NCBI GenBank assembly: GCA_026985705.1
Contig: JALSPY010000238.1
Span: 1-8,010 of the forward strand
Length of the DNA stretch: 8,010 nucleotides
Direction of reading: 5' to 3'
Source: Hydrogenothermaceae bacterium
GTDB taxonomy: Bacteria > Aquificota > Aquificia > Aquificales > Hydrogenothermaceae
Shown: positions 1 to 7,380 of the stretch, in pieces
Numbering within the stretch: position 1 is the stretch's first letter
Layout: each line of letters starts with the position of its first letter
The notes under the pieces: model-generated
Told to the model about the DNA's origin: nothing
The model's database searches: none
The model's input: the letters and a program-made list of their open reading frames with translations, nothing else
Program-made: the position numbers and the translations under genes

Positions 1-703
1 TAAGTTCTGAATAACCTTCTAATGTTTTAGTTAGAAGTTTATAACCTTTTTTATTAAAAAAGTAGTTGTAAAGTAAAAAATAAGCTAAATCTGTTCTAGG
101 AAATTTAGGACTACCTTTAAATCCTCCATTAATGTAATCAAATTTAAACCTTATGTATTTATAAATTTTGTCTATATATTTATAATTAAGCTCTTTCCTT
201 TTTAAACTTTTAAATGTTAATCTATATTTGAATTTTTTCTTAATTTTGTACTTTTTTATATACTTCTTTATATCCTCATAATTTAGTTTATGAAATTTAT
301 CTAATATTTTTATCATTTCTTCAGGAGATACATAAATAGCTCCCCAAATAATATTACCATTCCAGTCTAAAATAACTGTGGAAGGTAAACCACCTTGATT
401 ATATTTTAGATTTATTTCAGGATAAAGCTCACTGTTTACCCTAATAGGTATGTAGTATTTATTTATTAACTTTATAACTTCCTTATTTCTGTAAGTAGTA
501 TTTTCCATAACATTACACCAATGACACCAATCAGCATAAATGTCTAAGAGTATTAATTTTTTTGAGGATTTAGCTAACTTTAATCCCTCTTCCCATGAAT
601 ACCAATTTATTTCTTTAGAAAATATTCCCTTTTCATCTCCAAAAGATAAAGTTGATACTAAAAGAAAAAGAAATTTAAAAACTGTTATCTTCCATATCTT
701 CAT
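1..703 (-). CDS. Exported DUF255/YyaL-like thioredoxin-fold protein (3' end cut by window edge)
   Basis: Reading the minus strand from the ATG at 703 gives 234 open codons that run off the left edge, so the C-terminus is missing. Residues 1-22 look like a signal peptide: Lys-containing start, hydrophobic run at about 8-20, likely cleavage after SFG. Residues 30-140 form a thioredoxin-like domain with a C60-H-W-C63 active site followed by NVMEN, and a probable cis-proline in GGLPST (Pro107). A GGFKGSPKFP motif at 193-202 matches the conserved start of the (alpha/alpha)6 part of the DUF255/YyaL (SPATA20) family, where GGFG..PKFP is typical. Members are usually 600-700 residues long, so most of the helical domain would lie outside. 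The start is fixed by an in-frame TGA just upstream and no other start until codon 66. The gene overlaps the upstream CDS by 29 bases, suggesting coupled translation. Family assignment is fairly sure; the function of the family is not well established. Confidence 0.85.
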   Translation of the reverse strand, partial: MKIWKITVFKFLFLLVSTLSFGDEKGIFSKEINWYSWEEGLKLAKSSKKLILLDIYADWCHWCNVMENTTYRNKEVIKLINKYYIPIRVNSELYPEINLKYNQGGLPSTVILDWNGNIIWGAIYVSPEEMIKILDKFHKLNYEDIKKYIKKYKIKKKFKYRLTFKSLKRKELNYKYIDKIYKYIRFKFDYINGGFKGSPKFPRTDLAYFLLYNYFFNKKGYKLLTKTLEGYSEL

Positions 704-1043
704 CGTTATTCATATTATCAAAAATATCCCATGGTTCTACATCTATACCTTTAAGTTTTAGTGCAGTTTGTCTTAATAGCTCTAAATAAATTGCTATCTC
801 TTTATATGCTTCCAACATAGAATAAAGTTTCAAAAGCTTTTCGTCAGAAGGTTTTGCTTTATATGTGTTAAGTGTCTTTTTTATAGCCGCCTTTGTTATA
901 ACTATCTCTCCGAACTTTTGTTGCCACTCACTCCAAAACTCATTGGTCCCAAGGGGGTTTTTAATTATAAATCTCTCTAAGTTTGTGATTTCTTCAGCAA
1001 GTTTCATATCAAATGAAGATATAGCTTCCCTTTTGTTTTTCAT
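675..1043 (-). CDS. Hypothetical 122-residue helical protein
   Basis: I do not recognise this protein. It is predicted to be mostly alpha-helical and soluble: charged helices at about 8-28, 34-60 and 66-98, then a very acidic, Asn/Asp/Met-rich tail (about 109-122). There is no signal peptide, membrane segment or Cys. The start is supported by an AGAGAGG Shine-Dalgarno site 8 bases before the ATG, 38 bases downstream of the preceding small CDS. The acidic tail is encoded in the stretch that overlaps the start of the next gene in another frame, so tail composition may partly reflect that overlap. Position between guaB and a thioredoxin-fold gene gives no clear functional hint. Confidence 0.8.
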   Translation of the reverse strand: MKNKREAISSFDMKLAEEITNLERFIIKNPLGTNEFWSEWQQKFGEIVITKAAIKKTLNTYKAKPSDEKLLKLYSMLEAYKEIAIYLELLRQTALKLKGIDVEPWDIFDNMNNDEDMEDNSF

Positions 1044-1081
1044 TTAAATAACCTCTCTAAAAAAGAATTAATAAAATTTAA

Positions 1082-1222
1082 TTACTTATTTTGATTAAAA
1101 TAATTTTTACCTTCCTTTATTAGAAATAAGATTACTAATATAGTAAAAATAAGGAAGAAAACAGCAGATATAATAACGGTAATCGGTAAACCAAATATCT
1201 TTATAGCATACTCAGGGCTCAT
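1082..1222 (-). CDS. Small single-pass membrane protein (46 residues)
   Basis: A short reading frame starts at the ATG at 1222 and ends at TAA 1082-1084. It has one strongly hydrophobic segment at about residues 10-35 (rich in Ile, Val, Phe, Leu) and a short polar tail beginning KEGKNYFNQNK; the positive charges after the helix suggest N-out, C-in topology. It is preceded by an excellent Shine-Dalgarno site (AAAGGAGGGG at 1229-1238) six bases before the ATG, and it fills what would otherwise be a 199-base gap between guaB and the 122-residue gene. It follows the guaB stop by 20 bases, so it is probably co-transcribed. I recognise no family; small accessory subunits of membrane complexes look like this, but nothing nearby identifies a partner. 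Confidence 0.75.
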   Translation of the reverse strand: MSPEYAIKIFGLPITVIISAVFFLIFTILVILFLIKEGKNYFNQNK

Positions 1223-1228
1223 TTATAA

Positions 1229-1238
1229 CCCCTCCTTT
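1229..1238 (-). promoter_or_regulatory. Strong Shine-Dalgarno site for the 46-residue membrane protein
   Basis: AAAGGAGGGG on the minus strand lies six bases before the ATG at 1222 and immediately after the guaB stop. It is among the strongest ribosome binding sites in the window and is the main reason for calling the short gene real. Confidence 0.8.
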
Positions 1239-1242
1239 TATA

Positions 1243-2739
<1,497 letters not shown>

Positions 2740-2771
2740 TTATTTTATAAATTAAAAATTTCCAAATATTT

Positions 2772-3977
2772 TTACCTTCTAATAGCTTCTATAGGATTTA
2801 ATCTAGATGCTTCTATAGATGGTTTAAGAACCGCTAATACTCCAACTAAAACTGAAACAGTTAAAGCAGTAATAAAACCTAAAAATGAAAAATAAATAGG
2901 AAAATCTGCTATCTTCTTTAAGAAGAAAGAGCCTAATATTCCTAAGATAAACCCTAAAATACCACCTATAACAGTTAAAATTATTGCCTCTAAAATAAAC
3001 TGAAAGAGTATATCTCTCTTTTTAGCCCCTAAACTTCTTCTTATACCTATTTCTTTTTTTCTTTCTTGAACTGAAAGTAAGAATAAATTAGCTAAAACAA
3101 AACCACCTACAGTTAGAGATATTATAGAAGATATACCGAGAAATATAATTAAGCTACCTGTTAAAGCCATTAAAAATCTTAATATTTCTGTTGGAGTTAA
3201 AATAAAAAATTCATCTGATTTTGAATATCCCTTTGTAGTTAATAAAAATTCCTTTATCTGACTTACCGCTTCAGAAATATCTACACCTTTATAAAATCTA
3301 ATACGAATAGCTGATATATACTTAGGGTCGTGGTTTATCTTATACATTACAGTTGTGTAAGGAAGTAATACTCTGTTATCTAAATTTCTACCTGTAATGG
3401 TTGTCCCTTTAGGTTCTAAAATTCCAATAACCTTACATGGAGTTTTATTTATTAGGATATTTTTCCCTAAAGGCTCTTCATTTTTTTTAAATAATTCATT
3501 TTTTAGATAAACTCCTATAACACATACAAATTTTTTATTTTTTATGTCTTCATCTGTAAAAAACTTACCTTCCTTTAAATACCAGTTCCAGGCTTCCTCA
3601 TAGTTTCTTCCTACTCCGTAAATAGTTGTATTAACTATGTTATTTTCCCTTCTAACTTTACTTCTCTGTATAACTATGGGCATTATGAGTTTTATATATG
3701 GAAAGTTTTTTTTTATACTTTCCAAATCATCTATTGTTAAAGTTTTCTCCCTGTTCCTAATCCCCTTTTTTTCTTGAGCACCACCAAATATTAGTATGCT
3801 ATCAGGACCGAAACTTTCTACAACATCGTAGGCTTTTCTGAAAGCCCCCTCAACAGATGCAACAATTATAGATAGTGATGCTATTCCTAAGGCTATTCCA
3901 ATTATGGAAAATATTGTCCTTAACTTGTAATATTTAATTGAAAGAAAAATATGTTCCAGTACAAGAAAAGTTTTCAT
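2772..3977 (-). CDS. MacB/FtsX-type ABC transporter permease
   Basis: An inner-membrane subunit of the type VII (MacB/LolC-like) ABC family, which uses ATP in the cytoplasm to drive movement of the periplasmic part rather than transport through the membrane. Topology fits: TM1 at about 20-42, a large periplasmic MacB_PCD domain (about 43-268), then TM2 (270-302), TM3 (326-354) and TM4 (363-385). The cytoplasmic loop QERKKEIGIRRSLGAKKRDI (304-323) is the typical coupling helix, and the C-terminus ends in the family signature SRLNPIEAIRR. No ATPase domain is fused and none is encoded nearby, nor is a MacA-type adaptor. The start is five bases after the TonB-like gene's stop and its Shine-Dalgarno site is weak, so translation is probably coupled to that gene. 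The substrate cannot be told; lipoprotein release, efflux and cell-envelope signalling are all possible. Confidence 0.93.
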   Translation of the reverse strand: MKTFLVLEHIFLSIKYYKLRTIFSIIGIALGIASLSIIVASVEGAFRKAYDVVESFGPDSILIFGGAQEKKGIRNREKTLTIDDLESIKKNFPYIKLIMPIVIQRSKVRRENNIVNTTIYGVGRNYEEAWNWYLKEGKFFTDEDIKNKKFVCVIGVYLKNELFKKNEEPLGKNILINKTPCKVIGILEPKGTTITGRNLDNRVLLPYTTVMYKINHDPKYISAIRIRFYKGVDISEAVSQIKEFLLTTKGYSKSDEFFILTPTEILRFLMALTGSLIIFLGISSIISLTVGGFVLANLFLLSVQERKKEIGIRRSLGAKKRDILFQFILEAIILTVIGGILGFILGILGSFFLKKIADFPIYFSFLGFITALTVSVLVGVLAVLKPSIEASRLNPIEAIRR

Positions 3978-3982
3978 CTGTA

Positions 3983-4990
3983 TTACTTAACTTTAAATCT
4001 TATTGTGGTAATAGCCCATTGAACTTCATCACTGTCTATTTTATTAAATCTCCAAGCTTTAACGTATTCTATAATAGCTTTATCTAGCGAAGGGTCTCCT
4101 GTTCTTTTTAAAAGAACAATATTACTAACCCTTCCGTCTGGAGTTATCCAGAGCTTAACTTTAATGCTTTTTGGAGGCAAAATGATTTTTGTTTTTATAT
4201 TGGGAGGAGGTGGCATATAGATTAACTTTCTGGTTTTTGCCGTTCCCTGTATATTTTCGTCATACTCTTTAAAATCTTTTCCAAACTGTATCTGTTTTCT
4301 TGTAGGTGAAACAGTTTTTATTCCTTCTAAAAGCTTTGATGGATTATCTTCCTTTATTCCTTCTACATTTACCAAGTCTGAGATTTTATCTCCTTCACCT
4401 ACTACATCAGGAGTTTTTGGAGGGGATAATGAATAACTTTCATCTAAAACTGGAGCTTTAGGTGGTGGTGGTAATTTCTTTTCAACTTTTTTTTCTGTTT
4501 TTATTATGTTAGCTGGTTTACTTAATACTTTTGTTTTCTCTTTAGGTTTTTCCGTAGAGATTGTATTTTTATTCTTTTGTTTTTTATCTACTGTAGAAAC
4601 AATCTTTTTCTCTTTAGGTGGTAGTATTGCTTTAGGTTGGTTAACTATAGCTTCTCTTTTTACTTTTTGACCTTTTTTTAACTGTGCTAGTTTTACTTTT
4701 TTCTTTGGTAAAGTTTTTGCTTTTTCTTCACCTACAGTTGTTTTAGATATATTTTTTTTTTCTACTTCAGCTTTACTTACTTTCTTTTTAGGTTTTAACA
4801 AAATTTCTTTTTCTTTTTTTATCTCTATAAATCTGATTTTTGGTTCTTCAGGTAGTTTAGGAGGATTTACTATTTTAGATATATTGTAGAAAAAGATTAA
4901 TATAAAAATATTAAGAAAGATAGATATAACTAGAGATATATAAAAAACCTTTTTATTAAAATAGCTTTTTCTCTTTAAAACTAAATCCAT
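3983..4990 (-). CDS. TonB-family energy transducer
   Basis: A 335-residue protein with the three-part TonB layout. A short cytoplasmic N-terminus rich in Lys/Arg is followed by one membrane segment (about 16-37), then a long Lys/Pro-rich periplasmic spacer (about 43-200, with PPKEKK and LPPPPKAP stretches), and a C-terminal TonB domain (about 253-335) containing PDGRVSNIVLLKRTGDPSLD and KAWRFNKI, the usual strand-helix-WRF pattern. TonB proteins link the proton motive force, through ExbB and ExbD, to outer-membrane receptors; neither ExbBD nor a receptor gene is in the window. The spacer is unusually rich in Lys, with few of the Glu-Pro repeats of E. coli TonB. AGGAAAA lies about nine bases before the ATG. 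The next gene, an ABC permease, begins five bases after the stop, so the two are likely made together. It could instead serve a TolA-like role. Confidence 0.88.
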   Translation of the reverse strand: MDLVLKRKSYFNKKVFYISLVISIFLNIFILIFFYNISKIVNPPKLPEEPKIRFIEIKKEKEILLKPKKKVSKAEVEKKNISKTTVGEEKAKTLPKKKVKLAQLKKGQKVKREAIVNQPKAILPPKEKKIVSTVDKKQKNKNTISTEKPKEKTKVLSKPANIIKTEKKVEKKLPPPPKAPVLDESYSLSPPKTPDVVGEGDKISDLVNVEGIKEDNPSKLLEGIKTVSPTRKQIQFGKDFKEYDENIQGTAKTRKLIYMPPPPNIKTKIILPPKSIKVKLWITPDGRVSNIVLLKRTGDPSLDKAIIEYVKAWRFNKIDSDEVQWAITTIRFKVK

Positions 4991-5011
4991 TGGATTTTCC
5001 TAATTTATAAG

Positions 5012-5052
5012 AGAATATATGAAAGGGGATAACCCCCATTATCATATATTTT
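5012..5052 (-). terminator. Hairpin directly after the HU gene; possible terminator, attenuator or processing site
   Basis: A near-perfect inverted repeat begins one base past the HU stop codon. Outer arms are AATATATGA at 5014-5022 and its complement at 5042-5050, extendable by an A-T and a G-T pair; an inner GGGG (5025-5028) pairs with four of the five Cs at 5033-5037 around a small loop, with an asymmetric internal bulge between. On the minus strand the 3' side is followed by CTCTTATAAATT rather than a clean T run, so strong intrinsic termination is doubtful. Partial termination or RNA stabilisation that lets HU be expressed above tonB is the likelier role. Confidence 0.5.
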
Positions 5053-5053
5053 A

Positions 5054-5329
5054 CTATTTATTCACTTTTTCTTTTAAAGCTTTTGCTGCAGTAAACACGA
5101 CAACCTTTCTTGCAGGAATTACCATAGGTTCACCAGTTCTTGGGTTTCTTCCCTTTCTCTCCTTCCTTTCTCTAACGTTGAAAACTCCTAACCCCGGTAT
5201 TGCAACTCTTTCCCCTTTCTCTAAAGCCTCTGATAAAGCTTTAACAAATGCGTTTACGCATCTCTCAGCTTCTGATTTTTTAACTCCAGCTTCAGCTGCA
5301 ATTTTAGCCACTAATTCAGCCTTTGTCAT
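5054..5329 (-). CDS. HU-family histone-like DNA-binding protein
   Basis: A 91-residue nucleoid protein, the usual length for HU. Helices 1 and 2 (about 2-38) start with the typical MTKAELVAKIA; GLGVFNVRERKERKGRNPRTGE (46-67) leads into the DNA-binding beta-arm with the intercalating Pro63 at its tip, followed by IPARKVVVFTAAKALKEKV, the standard C-terminal half. It binds DNA as a dimer with little sequence preference and bends it. A strong AAAGGAGGG site precedes the ATG and a sigma70-like promoter lies 50-80 bases upstream, so it probably heads its own transcription unit. A hairpin follows immediately after the stop. HU rather than IHF is favoured by the arm sequence and lack of IHF-specific features, but the two are close. 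Confidence 0.96.
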   Translation of the reverse strand: MTKAELVAKIAAEAGVKKSEAERCVNAFVKALSEALEKGERVAIPGLGVFNVRERKERKGRNPRTGEPMVIPARKVVVFTAAKALKEKVNK

Positions 5330-5355
5330 CCTTAGCCCTCCTTTATTTAATAACT

Positions 5356-5377
5356 AACTTAATTTTAACTTAAATTT
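5356..5377 (-). repeat. Two tandem 11-base repeats at the predicted HU transcription start
   Basis: On the plus strand AACTTAATTTT (5356-5366) is followed directly by AACTTAAATTT (5367-5377), identical at 10 of 11 positions, with a partial third copy (AACT) just to the left. They lie immediately downstream of the candidate -10 box. A period of 11 bases is close to one helical turn, which would suit an operator, but the sequence is AT-rich and simple, so chance is possible. Confidence 0.4.
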
Positions 5378-5379
5378 AG

Positions 5380-5409
5380 ATTTTAATAGTTAAACACAAT
5401 TAATGTCAA
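5380..5409 (-). promoter_or_regulatory. Candidate sigma70-type promoter for HU and the downstream genes
   Basis: On the minus strand a perfect -35 box TTGACA (5409-5404) is followed after 18 bases by TAAAAT (5385-5380), five of six matches to TATAAT. The predicted start is near 5373, giving a leader of about 44 bases before the HU ATG. The -35 box lies four bases beyond the stop codon of the upstream reductase gene. It is the only site in the window with both boxes this close to consensus. Confidence 0.65.
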
Positions 5410-5412
5410 CGA

Positions 5413-6198
5413 TTATCTACCTCTAACCAAGGATAAACCACCATCTACAACTATTGTTTGTCCCTGTATCCATTTAGCATCATCTGTGCATAAAAATCCT
5501 ACTACTCCTGCTATGTCTTCAGGCATACCCATTCTTCCTAAAGGGGTTAATTTTATTGTTCCTTCCTTTACCTCTTCATAATTGGGGAATAATCTTATTG
5601 CATCTGTATCTATGGGACCACCTGAAACAGTATTCACATTTATTCCTTTTTCTCCCATTTCTACAGCTAAATATCTAACTAATGCCTCTAGTGCTGACTT
5701 TGCCGCTCCATGTATAGCATAATTGGGCATATAATCTTTTGTTCCGGTTGATGATATAGCTATGATTTTACCTTCTCTCCCTTCCATAAGCTTAACAGCT
5801 CTTTGAGATGCCCATATAAATCCCATTACTGTAATGTCAAATATTCTTCTAGTTCCTTTTTCTTTAAGTCTTAAAAATGGTGCAAATCCTCCAACAACCT
5901 CTCTACCTGATGCTACTGCATTACTTACAAATATATCTAAATATCCAAAGTTATCTTTAATATAATCAAATGTTTTATCTATATCCTCTTTTTTTCCAAA
6001 ATCTCCTTGAATTGCAAACCCTTTAACACCCTTTTCTTTAATTTCTCTTACGGTTTCCTCTGCTTTTTCTTTGTTCTTGTAATAATTAATTATTACATCT
6101 GCTCCCATATCTGCAAGTTTTAATGCTATAGCTTTACCTATACCTCTACTTCCTCCAGTTATAAAGGCAAGTTTTCCCCTTAAAGGTTTGCATTCCAT
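5413..6198 (-). CDS. fabL: FabL-like enoyl-[acyl-carrier-protein] reductase (SDR family)
   Basis: Short-chain dehydrogenase that most resembles Bacillus FabL, the NADPH-dependent enoyl-ACP reductase that completes each round of fatty-acid elongation. Seen directly: cofactor loop TGGSRGIG (14-21), the SNA motif (92-94) in place of NNA, ISS at 148-150, and a catalytic Tyr160 separated from Lys167 by six residues, the spacing of enoyl reductases and not the YxxxK of ordinary SDRs. RYLAVE (175-180), VSGGPIDTDA (191-200), FPN and GQTIVVDGG (246-254) match FabL closely. It is 261 residues against about 250; the extra residues seem to lie in GFAPFLRLKEKGTRR (about 104-118) after the SNA motif. AGGAGG lies eight bases before the ATG. 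It is the last gene of the right-hand block and no terminator is visible after it. A different SDR reaction remains possible without a fatty-acid gene nearby. Confidence 0.85.
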   Translation of the reverse strand: MECKPLRGKLAFITGGSRGIGKAIALKLADMGADVIINYYKNKEKAEETVREIKEKGVKGFAIQGDFGKKEDIDKTFDYIKDNFGYLDIFVSNAVASGREVVGGFAPFLRLKEKGTRRIFDITVMGFIWASQRAVKLMEGREGKIIAISSTGTKDYMPNYAIHGAAKSALEALVRYLAVEMGEKGINVNTVSGGPIDTDAIRLFPNYEEVKEGTIKLTPLGRMGMPEDIAGVVGFLCTDDAKWIQGQTIVVDGGLSLVRGR

Positions 6199-6257
6199 AT
6201 ACTTTTCCTCCTAAAAAAATTTTTAGTAAGATAAAAATCTAGGAAAGATAAAAAATT

Positions 6258-6575
6258 TTAGTGGTGGTGTAATCTGTGATACTCTTCTATAAATTTTTTG
6301 TATAAAGTTTCTCCTCTGTATCCCTCTTCTATCAGTTTGTAAAATTGTCTTTTACAGTCAGCATCCAGCGTATCTAATTCACAGTCTATTTCTTTTTCTA
6401 TTTTCTCACAAACTTCTAAAATATCATCATCAAAAATCTCACCTGCTATAGGGGCTTCGTATTTTATAGGGTCATCAACTTTATATATCAAAGCTTCTCT
6501 GTAGCCTAAAAAGAACATTATTACCATTAAAACTAATGTTATTCCTACAACTATACCTGCAATAATAAGCTCCAT
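6258..6575 (-). CDS. Small membrane-anchored protein of unknown function
   Basis: A 105-residue protein I do not recognise. Residues 3-24 form one membrane segment starting almost at the N-terminus, and the rest is a soluble, acidic, probably helical domain (about 45-101). Three Cys fall at 56, 65 and 74, evenly spaced by nine residues, in a stretch rich in Asp and Glu; the C-terminus ends in LHHH, with a further His at 100. These could bind metal, but no known motif is formed. GGAGG eight bases before the ATG supports the start. It lies 32 bases after the NYN gene and 59 before the enoyl reductase gene, within what looks like one operon. Confidence 0.85.
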   Translation of the reverse strand: MELIIAGIVVGITLVLMVIMFFLGYREALIYKVDDPIKYEAPIAGEIFDDDILEVCEKIEKEIDCELDTLDADCKRQFYKLIEEGYRGETLYKKFIEEYHRLHHH

Positions 6576-6607
6576 CTAGCAATCCTCCCAGTTAATATTA
6601 GAAAAAA

Positions 6608-7363
6608 TTATATCCTATTTTTCTGCTTCTGATTTTTTAATTTATCTGTAGGGTTTTTTAACTTTTCATTTCTGTTAAAAATTTTTTCTAAAAGTACATT
6701 TTTAAGTTTCATTATTAGATTTACTTCTTTTTCTTTATCTTTCTCTTTTTTAGGTTCTTCTTTTGGTTTGTTTAGAGGCTCTGTAAATTTATCAAGATAG
6801 TTATCTAGAAGAATGAAATCATCACAAACTTTTCTTAATTCGTAGGAGCTTGTTCTTTTAAATGAAGCATTTTCAACTCTTTTTCCTAACTGTTGTATCA
6901 TCTCAACTACAGGTATATAATCACTATCTCCACTTACTAGAATAGCTGTATCGTAAGCATTATTGTAAGCTAAAACAATCATATCTGTAGCTAGAAGAAT
7001 ATCTATTCCTTTTTCTATAAATCCCTCAGGGGTTCTTTTTAAGGGCATGGTTTTTACTTTTATTCCTACATTTTGTAATTCATTCAGAAAATTTTTTTGC
7101 TTTTTCCATTGCTCTCTGTATTCTTTAGGCAGATTTAGATCAGCAGTGGGAATACCTGTATAAAAATATCCCCTTAAAAGCCATCTATCCCTTTTTAGTA
7201 AATTTACAAGTTTTTTATAATTAATTTTTACTTTTAAATAGTTAGAGCCGTGAAACATATTACCAGCATCTATAAATATTGCTACTTTTTCCTGTTTATA
7301 TGGAGTGTTAACAACTTTTATAATTGGATTTTCCCTTTTTTTATTTTTTAAAAATCCAAACAT
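6608..7363 (-). CDS. NYN-domain (LabA/DUF88) protein, putative ribonuclease
   Basis: A 251-residue protein with a NYN domain (PIN-like nuclease fold) at about 25-192. The expected acidic metal-site residues are present: FIDAGN (30-35, Asp32), KGIDILLATD (118-127, Asp121 and Asp127) and SGDSDYIPVV (144-153, Asp146 and Asp148), then GKRVE and the closing CDDFILLDNYL. The family is believed to cut RNA with Mg2+; bacterial members are largely uncharacterised. The last 55 residues are a Lys/Glu/Asn-rich low-complexity tail (from about 198) with a short hydrophobic helix at 214-229, possibly for RNA or partner binding. A short basic N-terminal extension precedes the domain. TGAGGT lies five to six bases before the ATG, and the gap to the upstream cytochrome gene is 17 bases, so the two are surely co-transcribed, though no shared function is apparent. 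Confidence 0.9.
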   Translation of the reverse strand: MFGFLKNKKRENPIIKVVNTPYKQEKVAIFIDAGNMFHGSNYLKVKINYKKLVNLLKRDRWLLRGYFYTGIPTADLNLPKEYREQWKKQKNFLNELQNVGIKVKTMPLKRTPEGFIEKGIDILLATDMIVLAYNNAYDTAILVSGDSDYIPVVEMIQQLGKRVENASFKRTSSYELRKVCDDFILLDNYLDKFTEPLNKPKEEPKKEKDKEKEVNLIMKLKNVLLEKIFNRNEKLKNPTDKLKNQKQKNRI

Positions 7364-7380
7364 TCTTTACCTCAATTTTT

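Noticed and set aside
540..761. Plus-strand open frame of 73 codons
   Set aside because: It lies opposite two minus-strand coding regions, has a Phe/Ile/Lys-rich composition typical of an antisense shadow and no ribosome binding site.
865..1047. Plus-strand open frame of 60 codons
   Set aside because: Antisense to the 122-residue gene, with no Shine-Dalgarno site; the minus-strand frame has a good one.
4400..4860. Lys/Pro-rich stretch considered as a repeat array or a frameshifted region
   Set aside because: The reading frame is continuous and the composition is that of a normal TonB periplasmic spacer; there is no regular repeat unit.
5019..5357. Plus-strand open frame of 112 codons
   Set aside because: Antisense to HU, whose sequence is unmistakable; the frame also reads through the hairpin.
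6199..6257. Imperfect palindrome CTAAAAAAATTTTTAG near the reductase ribosome binding site, considered as a terminator or translation switch
   Set aside because: Only A-T pairs in its core and no loop of usable size; too weak to support a call.
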